Assembly (NCBI GenBank): GCA_024236015.1
Contig: JACKLK010000001.1
Span: 310,001 to 374,000 of the forward strand
Origin: Rhodoferax sp.
GTDB lineage: Bacteria > Pseudomonadota > Gammaproteobacteria > Burkholderiales > Burkholderiaceae_C
DNA: 64,000 bases
Reading direction: 5' to 3'
A program made the position numbers and the translations under genes. Below are positions 36,412 to 43,855 of this stretch, piece by piece; the first letter of the stretch is position 1; every line of letters begins with the position of its first letter. The notes under the pieces are model-generated. The model searched no databases, was not told the origin of the DNA, and saw only the letters and a list, made by a program, of their open reading frames with translations.

Positions 36412-38055
36412 ATGCCCGGTATCTTCGACCAGGACCTGCCACGCAACCCGGCCAACTACGCCGCCATCTCGCCGCTGTCGTTCCTCGAGCGCACGGCCGA
36501 GGTCTATCCGCAGCGACTGGCCGTGGTGCACGGCGACCTGCGGCGAAACTGGTCCGAGGTCTACCGGCGTTCGCGCCAGCTGGCCAGTGCGCTGGTGGCA
36601 CGCGGCATTGGCAAGGGCGATACCGTGGCGGTCATGTTGCCCAACACGCCGCTGATGGTGGAGGCCCATTTCGGCGTGCCGATGGCCGGTGCCGTGCTCA
36701 ATGCGCTCAACACCCGGCTCGATGCCGAGACGATTGCCTTCATGCTCGACCATGGCGAGGCCCGGGCCGTCATCGTCGACCCGGAGTTCGCGCCCGTGAT
36801 GCAGCAGGCGCTGGCACTGCGCCAGTCCACCGCGCCGATGCTGGTGGTCGACGTCGAGGACGCGGTGTTCGGCCCCGGCACGCCCATCGGCAGCATCACC
36901 TACGAGGACCTGCTGGCGCTCGGTGATGCCGAATTCGCCTGGGCATTGCCCGACGACGAATGGGACGCGATCGCGCTGAACTACACCAGCGGCACCACCG
37001 GCAACCCCAAGGGGGTGGTCTACCACCACCGGGGCGCGGCGACCAATGCGATCTCCAACATCCTGGAGTGGGACATGGCGAAACATCCGGTCTACCTGTG
37101 GACCCTGCCGATGTTCCATTGCAACGGCTGGTGTTTTCCGTGGACGATCGCCGCGCGTGCCGGCGTCAACGTGTGCCTGCGCAAGGTCGAGGCCCAGGCG
37201 ATATTCGATGCCATGCGCAAGCATGGCGTGACCCACTACTGCGGCGCGCCGATCGTGCACGGCCTGCTGGTGCATGCGCCGGCGGCAATGAAACACGGTC
37301 TGCCGACGGGCATCAAGGCCATGGTCGCCGGCGCTGCGCCGCCGGCGTCGATGATCGAGGGCATGGAGCAGATGGGATTCGATCTGACCCATGTCTACGG
37401 CCTGACCGAGGTCTATGGCCCGGCCACGGTGTGCGCGAAACACCCGCAATGGGACACGCTGGACATCGGCGAGCGCGCACGGCTCAACGCCCGCCAGGGC
37501 GTGCGGTACCACCTCGAGCGCGACGTGCGGGTGCTCGATCCGGCCACGATGACGCCGGTGCCGCAGGACGGTGAAACCATGGGCGAGATCATGTTCCGCG
37601 GCAACATCGCGATGAAGGGTTACCTGAAGAACCCGAAGGCCACGGGCGAGGCGTTTGCCGGCGGCTGGTTCCACAGCGGCGACCTGGCCGTGATGTACCC
37701 GGACGGCTACATGAAGATCAAGGACCGCAGCAAGGACATCATCATCTCGGGCGGCGAGAACATCTCGTCGATCGAGGTCGAGGACGTGTTGTACCGGCAT
37801 CCGGCCGTGCTGGCCGCGGCCGTGGTTGCCAAGGCCGATGCACGCTGGGGCGAGACGCCGTGCGCTTTCGTCGAACTCAAGGCCGGCGCGCAGGTCAGCG
37901 AGCAGGACATCGTGCTCCATTGCAAGCAGCACCTGGCCGGTTTCAAGGTGCCGCGCGCCGTCGTGTTCGGTGAGCTGCCCAAGACCTCGACCGGCAAGAT
38001 CCAGAAGTTCGAGCTGCGCCAGCGCGCGGGTTCGGCGCAGGCGATCGACGTGTAG
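36412..38055 (+). CDS. Acyl-CoA synthetase (AMP-binding, DmdB/medium-chain-like)
   Basis: A 547-residue adenylate-forming ligase. Core motifs are YTSGTTGNPKG (ATP-binding loop), YGLTEVYG, GWFHSGDLAVMYPDGY, KDIIISGGENISSIEVED and the catalytic lysine in PKTSTGKIQKFELR. N-terminal NYAAISPLSFLERTAEVYP is typical of the group that includes DmdB-type methylmercaptopropionyl-CoA ligases and medium-chain fatty acyl-CoA ligases. GAGGAG at 36399-36404 precedes the ATG at 36412. The acid substrate is not determined; no CoA-dependent partners are adjacent except, further on, a 3-hydroxyacyl-CoA dehydrogenase-like SDR on the other strand. Confidence 0.92.
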   Translation: MPGIFDQDLPRNPANYAAISPLSFLERTAEVYPQRLAVVHGDLRRNWSEVYRRSRQLASALVARGIGKGDTVAVMLPNTPLMVEAHFGVPMAGAVLNALNTRLDAETIAFMLDHGEARAVIVDPEFAPVMQQALALRQSTAPMLVVDVEDAVFGPGTPIGSITYEDLLALGDAEFAWALPDDEWDAIALNYTSGTTGNPKGVVYHHRGAATNAISNILEWDMAKHPVYLWTLPMFHCNGWCFPWTIAARAGVNVCLRKVEAQAIFDAMRKHGVTHYCGAPIVHGLLVHAPAAMKHGLPTGIKAMVAGAAPPASMIEGMEQMGFDLTHVYGLTEVYGPATVCAKHPQWDTLDIGERARLNARQGVRYHLERDVRVLDPATMTPVPQDGETMGEIMFRGNIAMKGYLKNPKATGEAFAGGWFHSGDLAVMYPDGYMKIKDRSKDIIISGGENISSIEVEDVLYRHPAVLAAAVVAKADARWGETPCAFVELKAGAQVSEQDIVLHCKQHLAGFKVPRAVVFGELPKTSTGKIQKFELRQRAGSAQAIDV

Positions 38056-38067
38056 CCGGTGCAAGCG

Positions 38068-38107
38068 TGGCGCCGCCCGCTGCCGCATGCCGTGCGGTGC
38101 GGCGCCA
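38068..38107. terminator. Long GC-rich cruciform between convergent genes
   Basis: TGGCGCCGC (38068-38076) pairs with GCGGCGCCA (38099-38107), and inside it CCGCA (38083-38087) pairs with TGCGG (38093-38097). It lies between the stops of the synthetase and gamma-glutamyltransferase genes. It lacks a U-tract, so it may slow polymerase or protect 3' ends rather than terminate alone. Confidence 0.4.
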
Positions 38108-38114
38108 GCGGGCT

Positions 38115-39932
38115 TCAGTCACCCATCACGATGCCCTCGCGCCGCGGGTCGGCGCCACCCAGCCACAGGGTCTGGCCATGCGCCTGGCCCCGCGTGATGG
38201 CCTGCAGGCCACTGGTCATGCCGATCTCGCGCACCTCATGGCCGCGCGCCTTGAGCGCGTCGACGGTGGCCGCGGGGAAGCGTTTTTCTTCCAGCAGCGT
38301 CGGACCGTTGAGCGATGCGAAGTTGGGCAGGTTGATCGCCTGCTGCGGCAACATGCCCCAGTTGAGCACGCCATAGATGGTCTTGGCGGTGTAGTGGATG
38401 ATCAGCGCGCCGCCGGGGCTGCCGCCGCTCATGACCAGGGCGCCGGTCGCCTTGTCGAACACCAGCGTGGGCGCCATCGACGAGCGCGGGCGCTTGCCAG
38501 GCTGCACCCGGTTCGCGATCGGCGCGCCGTTGGCGTCGGTGGGCGCGAAACTGAAGTCGGTGAGTTCGTTGTTGAGCAGGAAGCCGCGCACCATCTGGCG
38601 TGCGCCGAAGCCGTCTTCGATGGTGGTGGTCATGGCCAGTGCATTGCCATGGCTGTCGACGATGGAAATGTGCGAGGTGCCGTATTCGACCTGGTCGGGC
38701 ATCGGCGCGAACGAGGTCTTGATGCCGCCGGGGCTGCCCGGCTGGGCCGTCTTCATGCTCTGCGCGCCCGGGGCCTGGCCGATCAGCCTGGCGCGGGTCG
38801 CCAGGTAGGCCGGGTCGAGCAGGCTCATCCAGGTTCCGGCCGGCGGCGACACGAAGGCCGGGTCGGCGAGGTACAGGGCGCGGTCGGCGAAGGCCAGCCG
38901 CGACGCCTCGGTGTACAGGTGCAGCCAGTCGGCCGACGGCACGCCGTCCTGCAGCGGCAGCGATGCGGCCTGGGTATGGGCCAGGATGCCGAGGATCTGG
39001 CCGACCGCGATCGCGCCGGAACTCGGCGGCGGGAAGCCGCAGATCCGGAAATCGTGTGCATGGGCGCGGTAGTCGCTGCAGATCGGCTCGCGCTTGATGC
39101 TCTGGTAGCCGGCCAGGTCGGCCATGCTCAGCGTGCCGGGGTTGGTCGGGTGTTTCTGCACCTTGTCGACGATGGCCTGCGCCACGTCGCCTTCGAGCAA
39201 TGCCTTGGAGCCGCCGCTGGCGATCTTGCGCAGCACCTGCGCGAGTTCCGGGTTGCGCAGGGTTTCGCCGACCGCGCGCGGGGAGCCATCGGCACGGTAG
39301 AAATACGCGGCGGCCACCGGGTCGTTCTGCAGGAACTTCTCGCTGGCCAGCAGGCTGTTCAGGCGCGCGCTGACCTTGAAGCCGCGTTCGGCCAGCGTGA
39401 TGGCGGGTTCGAACAGGCGCGCCCAGGGCAGCTTGCCGTGTTGCCGGTGCGCCGCTTCCAGCATGCGAACGGTGCCGGGGACACCGACCGATCGGCCGCC
39501 GACGACGGCTTCGCGGAACGGCATGGGTTTGCCGTCGGCGCCAAGGAACAGCTTCTCGTCGGCGGCGGCCGGCGCGGTCTCGCGGCCGTCGAAGGCCTCG
39601 ACCGCCTTGCCGTCGAAATGCATCAGGAAGGCGCCGCCACCGATGCCGCTCGATTGCGGTTCGACCAGGGTCAATACCATTTGCACCGCGATCGCGGCGT
39701 CGACCGCGCTGCCGCCGGCCTTGAGCACCTGGTAGCCGGCATCGGTCGCCAGGGGATTGGCGGCTGCCACCGCGAACTTGCGCGTGGCCCAGCCGGGTTT
39801 CTCGGCGTAGCCCGAGGCGCCTTCCGGCTGGTCGGGAACCGAATAGCTGAAGTTGCCGGGGCCGCCGGCGCAGGCGGCGAGCAATGTGGCCAGCGCAATG
39901 GCACCCAGGGCGCGGTAGGGGCGGTTCGACAT
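38115..39932 (-). CDS. ggt: Gamma-glutamyltransferase, predicted lipoprotein
   Basis: A 605-residue N-terminal-nucleophile hydrolase that cleaves or transfers gamma-glutamyl groups, for example from glutathione. The expected autocleavage/nucleophile threonine is Thr419 in GTSHISIVD; downstream are AMTTTIEDGFGARQM, FLLNNELTDFSF and SMAPTLVF with SGGSPGGALI. The N-terminus is a lipoprotein signal: basic start, hydrophobic stretch and LAAC lipobox with Cys21, so the enzyme should be anchored in the periplasm-facing membrane rather than soluble. The ATG at 39932 begins this signal. Confidence 0.93.
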   Translation of the reverse strand: MSNRPYRALGAIALATLLAACAGGPGNFSYSVPDQPEGASGYAEKPGWATRKFAVAAANPLATDAGYQVLKAGGSAVDAAIAVQMVLTLVEPQSSGIGGGAFLMHFDGKAVEAFDGRETAPAAADEKLFLGADGKPMPFREAVVGGRSVGVPGTVRMLEAAHRQHGKLPWARLFEPAITLAERGFKVSARLNSLLASEKFLQNDPVAAAYFYRADGSPRAVGETLRNPELAQVLRKIASGGSKALLEGDVAQAIVDKVQKHPTNPGTLSMADLAGYQSIKREPICSDYRAHAHDFRICGFPPPSSGAIAVGQILGILAHTQAASLPLQDGVPSADWLHLYTEASRLAFADRALYLADPAFVSPPAGTWMSLLDPAYLATRARLIGQAPGAQSMKTAQPGSPGGIKTSFAPMPDQVEYGTSHISIVDSHGNALAMTTTIEDGFGARQMVRGFLLNNELTDFSFAPTDANGAPIANRVQPGKRPRSSMAPTLVFDKATGALVMSGGSPGGALIIHYTAKTIYGVLNWGMLPQQAINLPNFASLNGPTLLEEKRFPAATVDALKARGHEVREIGMTSGLQAITRGQAHGQTLWLGGADPRREGIVMGD

Positions 39933-40005
39933 GGAGTTCCTCTCTGAGTTCGGCGTGGCAATCGGCGGGCTGTCGGCGGGTGTCGTCAGCGCGGCGGCGG
40001 GGGGG

Positions 40006-40401
40006 TCATGCCGAGGTCGGTTCCGGCGCGGGTTCGGCCGCGTCGAAGTCGAGTTCGACCTTGGCACCATCGGGGTCGTTGAAAAAAAGCTGCCAGGTGC
40101 CGTCGCCGGGCAAGCGGCGCAGCGCATATTCGACCTGGTGGAGTCTCAGCCTGGCCACGGTTGCGGCCAGGCCGCTGGCGCTGAATGCCATGTGGTCGAT
40201 CACGCCAGCGGGCGATGGCGGCAACGCACGCCCCGCGATCACGTGCAGCACCGCCGTGTCGCCGCAATAGAGCCAGGCGCCGGGGAAATCGAAGGGTGGG
40301 CGCGCACCCGCGCGCAGGCCCAGCAGATCGCAGTAGAAACGCAGCGTGGCATCCAGGTCGGATGCCAGCACCGTGAAGTGGTTCATGCCCTGGATGGCCA
40401 T
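40006..40401 (-). CDS. VOC (glyoxalase/bleomycin-resistance fold) family protein
   Basis: A 131-residue two-module VOC protein. It starts with NHFTVLASDLDATLRFYCDLLGL and ends with LFFNDPDGAKVELDFD, giving the metal residues His and Glu at the family places; a third ligand is likely in the GVIDHMAFSA strand. Function ranges from glyoxalase and isomerase to extradiol dioxygenase in this superfamily. It sits between the gamma-glutamyltransferase and an SDR gene, all on the minus strand, which suggests but does not prove an operon. Confidence 0.85.
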   Translation of the reverse strand: MAIQGMNHFTVLASDLDATLRFYCDLLGLRAGARPPFDFPGAWLYCGDTAVLHVIAGRALPPSPAGVIDHMAFSASGLAATVARLRLHQVEYALRRLPGDGTWQLFFNDPDGAKVELDFDAAEPAPEPTSA

Positions 40402-40446
40402 CGTCGCCGGGTCCGGTGGTTCGTGACGTGTGTTCGGGGTCCGGCC

Positions 40447-41205
40447 TCAGCGCGGCGCCAGGCGGATGGCGCCGTCGAGTCGGATCACCTCGCCGTTGAG
40501 CATGTCGTTCTCGATGATGTGCCGTGCCAGCTTGGCATAGTCCTGCGGCGTTCCCAGGCGCGACGGGAAGGGCACGCCCGCGGCCAGCGAGTCCTGCACC
40601 TCCTGGGGCATGCCGAACAGCATCGGGGTGCCGAAGATGCCGGGGGCGATCGTCATGTTGCGAATGCCGTTGCGTGCGAGATCGCGCGCGATCGGCAGTG
40701 TCATGCCCACGATGCCGCCCTTGGATGCGCTGTAGGCGGCTTGCCCGATCTGTCCGTCGTAGGCCGCCACCGACGCGGTGGAGATCAGCACGCCGCGCTC
40801 GCCGGTCGACTCCGGCTCGTTCTTGCTCATGGCATCGGCGGCCAGGCGGATCATGTTGAAGCTGCCGATCAGGTTGATGGTGACCGTCTTCGCGAAGCCG
40901 GCCAGCGCATGCGGGCCGGTCTTGCCCACGGTCTTTTCCGCCGTCGCGATGCCGGCGCAATTGACCAGGCCCATGAGCTTGCCCATGGACACGGCCTTGG
41001 CCACCACGGCCTGGCCATCGGCCTCCTGGGTGACATCGCACTTGACGAACACGCCGCCGATGTCCTTGGCCACCGCCTCACCCTTGTCGACCTGCATGTC
41101 GGCCACGACGACCTTCGCGCCGTTGGCGGCCAGCATCCGTGCCGTGCCTTCTCCCAGGCCGGATGCGGCGCCCGTGACGATGAATACCTTGCCAGAAATT
41201 TCCAT
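40447..41205 (-). CDS. SDR-family 3-hydroxyacyl-CoA dehydrogenase-like protein (HSD17B10 type)
   Basis: A 252-residue short-chain dehydrogenase. TGAASGLG at residues 12-19 binds NAD, NCAGIA is the NNAG-type strand, and YSASKGG gives the catalytic Tyr-x3-Lys. The run IAPGIFGTPMLFGMPQEVQ and the closing NGEVIRLDGAIRLAPR are typical of type II 3-hydroxyacyl-CoA dehydrogenases. It could act in beta-oxidation of branched or other acyl-CoAs. It lies just upstream on the minus strand from the tRNA-Val promoter region. Confidence 0.9.
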   Translation of the reverse strand: MEISGKVFIVTGAASGLGEGTARMLAANGAKVVVADMQVDKGEAVAKDIGGVFVKCDVTQEADGQAVVAKAVSMGKLMGLVNCAGIATAEKTVGKTGPHALAGFAKTVTINLIGSFNMIRLAADAMSKNEPESTGERGVLISTASVAAYDGQIGQAAYSASKGGIVGMTLPIARDLARNGIRNMTIAPGIFGTPMLFGMPQEVQDSLAAGVPFPSRLGTPQDYAKLARHIIENDMLNGEVIRLDGAIRLAPR

Positions 41206-41274
41206 GATGCTTGTCCTTCTTCAGTGTGTCGGGATGCGCCCGGAAGGCGCATTCGATAATTATGACCGAGCGAC

Positions 41275-41304
41275 TTCGAATGGCGAAAAACTTGCTGCTA
41301 TACT
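41275..41304 (+). promoter_or_regulatory. Probable promoter of tRNA-Val
   Basis: TTCGAA (41275-41280) and TATACT (41299-41304) are 18 bases apart, and the tRNA starts 20 bases after the -10. The -10 is a good sigma-70 match; the -35 matches four of six. Confidence 0.5.
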
Positions 41305-41324
41305 CTGCGCTCTCGAACATCCTT

Positions 41325-41401
41325 AGGCGCGTAGCTCAGCTGGTTAGAGCACCACCTTGACATGGTGGGGGTCGTTGGTTCGAGTCCAATCGCGCCTACC
41401 A
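41325..41401 (+). tRNA. tRNA-Val(GAC)
   Basis: A 77-base cloverleaf. The acceptor stem AGGCGCG pairs with CGCGCCT, the D-arm is GCTCAGCTGGTTAGAGC, the anticodon loop TTGACAT gives anticodon GAC, the T-arm contains GGTTCGAGTCC, and the 3' ACCA is encoded. A UUCG-loop terminator follows. Confidence 0.97.
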
Positions 41402-41417
41402 AGGAACCATGAATGTC

Positions 41418-41438
41418 GGCATCTTCGGATGCCGTTTT
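41418..41438 (+). terminator. Intrinsic terminator after tRNA-Val
   Basis: GGCATC-TTCG-GATGCC (41418-41433) is a stable six-pair stem with a UUCG tetraloop followed by GTTTT, 17 bases after the tRNA. Confidence 0.8.
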
Positions 41439-41456
41439 CATTGGTGTCCCTGGCCG

Positions 41457-41487
41457 TTGCAGATCAGATCATCTGCACCACTACAAT
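41457..41487 (+). promoter_or_regulatory. Possible phaR promoter with embedded dyad TGCAGAT-N6-ATCTGCA
   Basis: TTGCAG (41457-41462) and TACAAT (41482-41487) could be -35 and -10 with a long 19-base spacer. The perfect dyad TGCAGAT (41458-41464) / ATCTGCA (41471-41477) covers the spacer, which would block polymerase if bound. PhaR proteins repress their own genes at TGC-rich sites, so autoregulation is plausible; the leader would be about 150 bases. Confidence 0.4.
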
Positions 41488-41646
41488 GATTGCCGGGCAT
41501 GCGCGCATGGTGCCGCCCGCCGCCATCGGTACCCACGACGCAGACTCAGGGAAATCCATGGGACTCGTGCAAGGGCCCGCTGCCTAGAATGGTTCGCAGC
41601 ATGGTCCGGTTACGCGAGCCGCAGACAGTTCCGAAGGAACCCCTTA

Positions 41647-42180
41647 ATGAGCAGCAAAGACGCGCAGACCCCCGGCAAGGACAAGAGGGTCATCAAGAAA
41701 TACCCGAATCGTCGCTTGTATGACACCGACAGTTCGGCCTACATCACCTTGTCCGAGGTCAAGCAACTGGTCATGGACTGCGTGCCTTTCGTCGTGCTCG
41801 ATGCGAAATCCGGCGAAGACCTGACGCGCAGCATCCTGCTGCAGATCATTCTCGAGCAGGAGGCGAACGGGTCGCCGATGTTCACCGCGCCGGTGTTGTC
41901 GAACATCATCCGCTTCTATGGTCACACCATGCAGGGGTTCATGGGCGGTTACCTGGAAAAGAACATGCAGACGCTCGCCGACGTGCAGGCGCGGATGAGC
42001 GAGCAATCGCAGTCGCTGACGCCGGACATGTGGAAGCAGTTCATGAACATGCAGATGCCGATGGTGCAGGGCATGATGGGCTCCAGCCTCGATCAGTCCA
42101 AGGCCGTGCTGACGCAACTGCAGGAGCAGATGCAGAAGCAGACGGAGCAGGTCCTGGCCAGTTTCGGCCTCAAACGCTGA
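41647..42180 (+). CDS. phaR: Polyhydroxyalkanoate synthesis repressor PhaR
   Basis: A 177-residue repressor. The N-terminal PHB/PHA DNA-binding domain has VIKKYPNRRLYDTDSSAYITL at about residues 15-36 and the PHB accumulation regulatory domain follows with LLQIILEQEANGSPMFT and FMGGYLEKNM. The C-terminal third is Gln/Met-rich and helical (QLQEQMQKQTEQVLASFG), the part that meets PHA granules. In Burkholderiales PhaR turns down phasin genes until granules titrate it off DNA. AAGGAA precedes the ATG. It lies just before rimO. Confidence 0.96.
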   Translation: MSSKDAQTPGKDKRVIKKYPNRRLYDTDSSAYITLSEVKQLVMDCVPFVVLDAKSGEDLTRSILLQIILEQEANGSPMFTAPVLSNIIRFYGHTMQGFMGGYLEKNMQTLADVQARMSEQSQSLTPDMWKQFMNMQMPMVQGMMGSSLDQSKAVLTQLQEQMQKQTEQVLASFGLKR

Positions 42181-42208
42181 AAGGCGGGCGGGGAACGACA
42201 ATATCAAC

Positions 42209-43615
42209 ATGCAAGAAGTGATCACCGCCGAAAACGCCATACCAACCAAGACACCGACCGTCGGATTCGTCAGCCTGGGTTGTCCCAAGGCACTGACGGA
42301 CTCCGAACTCATCCTGACGCGACTCAGCGCCGAGGGTTATCAGACTTCCAAGTCGCTGGCCGGGGCCGACCTGGTCATCGTCAACACCTGCGGATTCATC
42401 GATGATGCGGTGCGCGAGAGCCTGGACTCGATCGGCGAGGCGCTGAGCGAGAACGGCCGGGTCATCGTCACCGGCTGCCTGGGCGCCAAGTCGGGGTCCG
42501 ACGGTGGCAACCTGGTGCGCCGGGTCCACCCCAAGGTGCTGGCGGTGACCGGGCCGCATGCGACGCAGGAGGTGATGGATGCGGTGCACCAGAATCTGCC
42601 CAAGCCGCACGACCCGTTCGTCGACCTGATTCCGAACGCCTTCGGCGTCGCCGGCATCAAGCTCACGCCTCGGCACTACGCCTATCTGAAGATCAGCGAA
42701 GGCTGCAACCACCGCTGCACGTTCTGCATCATTCCATCGATGCGCGGTGACCTGGTGTCCCGGCCGGTGGGCGACATCTTGAAGGAGGCCCGGGCCTTGT
42801 TCGACGGTGGCGTGAAGGAACTGCTCGTCGTCAGCCAGGACACCTCGGCCTACGGTGTCGACGTCAAGTACCGCACCGGCTTCTGGGATGGCAAGCCGAT
42901 CCGCACGCGCATGCTCGACCTGGTGCAGGCGCTGGGCGACCTGGCCGAGCCGTATGGCGCCTGGGTGCGGCTGCATTATGTGTATCCGTATCCCAGCGTC
43001 GACGACGTGATCCCGCTGATGGCCACCGGCAAGGTGCTTCCGTATCTGGACGTGCCCTTGCAGCACAGCCATCCGGATGTGCTCAGGCGCATGAAGCGTC
43101 CTGCCAGTGGCGAGAAGAACCTCGACCGCATCCAGGCCTGGCGAGCCCAATGTCCGGAGTTGGTGGTGCGCAGCACCTTCATCGCCGGCTTTCCGGGCGA
43201 GACAGAAGCCGAATTCGAACACCTGCTGGACTTCGTGCGGGAGGCCCAGATCGACCGTGCCGGCTGTTTTGCCTACAGCCCGGTCGAAGGGGCTGCCGCG
43301 AACCAGCTCGACGGCATGTTGCCGGCGGAGTTGCGCGAGGAACGCCGCGCGCGTTTCATGGCCGTGGCCGAGCAGGTGTCGACCGAACGGCTCAAGCGTC
43401 GCGTCGGCGCGACGATGCAGGTGCTGGTGGATTCCGCTCCGGCCTTGGGTCGCAAGGGTGGCATCGGCCGCAGTTATGCCGATGCGCCGGAAATCGACGG
43501 CACCGTGCGGCTGTTGCCGCCGGAAAAAGCCAGCAAGACGTTCAAGGTGGGTGATTTCACGCGCGCCCGCATTGTCGGAACGCAGGGACACGACCTGCTC
43601 GCCGTCCCGATATGA
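42209..43615 (+). CDS. rimO: Ribosomal protein S12 methylthiotransferase RimO
   Basis: A 468-residue radical-SAM methylthiotransferase that modifies an aspartate of ribosomal protein S12. The UPF0004 domain starts GFVSLGCPKALTDSE, with further cluster cysteines in VNTCGFID and VTGCLG. The radical-SAM CxxxCxxC is in GCNHRCTFCIIPSMRG. The C-terminal TRAM domain ends FTRARIVGTQGHDL. All six cluster cysteines are present. It follows phaR by 28 bases. Confidence 0.97.
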   Translation: MQEVITAENAIPTKTPTVGFVSLGCPKALTDSELILTRLSAEGYQTSKSLAGADLVIVNTCGFIDDAVRESLDSIGEALSENGRVIVTGCLGAKSGSDGGNLVRRVHPKVLAVTGPHATQEVMDAVHQNLPKPHDPFVDLIPNAFGVAGIKLTPRHYAYLKISEGCNHRCTFCIIPSMRGDLVSRPVGDILKEARALFDGGVKELLVVSQDTSAYGVDVKYRTGFWDGKPIRTRMLDLVQALGDLAEPYGAWVRLHYVYPYPSVDDVIPLMATGKVLPYLDVPLQHSHPDVLRRMKRPASGEKNLDRIQAWRAQCPELVVRSTFIAGFPGETEAEFEHLLDFVREAQIDRAGCFAYSPVEGAAANQLDGMLPAELREERRARFMAVAEQVSTERLKRRVGATMQVLVDSAPALGRKGGIGRSYADAPEIDGTVRLLPPEKASKTFKVGDFTRARIVGTQGHDLLAVPI

Positions 43616-43694
43616 CGGTGTTGCCAATGACAGTCCGGTGCCGCCACGGCGGCCCGGCGACAGGAAAGGCCGCTGCAAATGCGCCGGCCAGACG

Positions 43695-43724
43695 AAAAAA
43701 AGCCGTTGCGGTTGCAACGGCTTT
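43695..43724 (-). terminator. Intrinsic terminator of tRNA-Leu
   Basis: On the minus strand an 11-pair perfect stem, AAAGCCGTTGC (43724-43714) with GCAACGGCTTT (43709-43699) around AACC, is followed by a run of seven U counting the stem end. It lies 15 bases after the tRNA 3' end. Confidence 0.88.
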
Positions 43725-43739
43725 CATTCATAACCAACT

Positions 43740-43824
<85 letters not shown>

Positions 43825-43855
43825 ATTTCAGGAAAAAGGAGATTCTATCAAGAAT

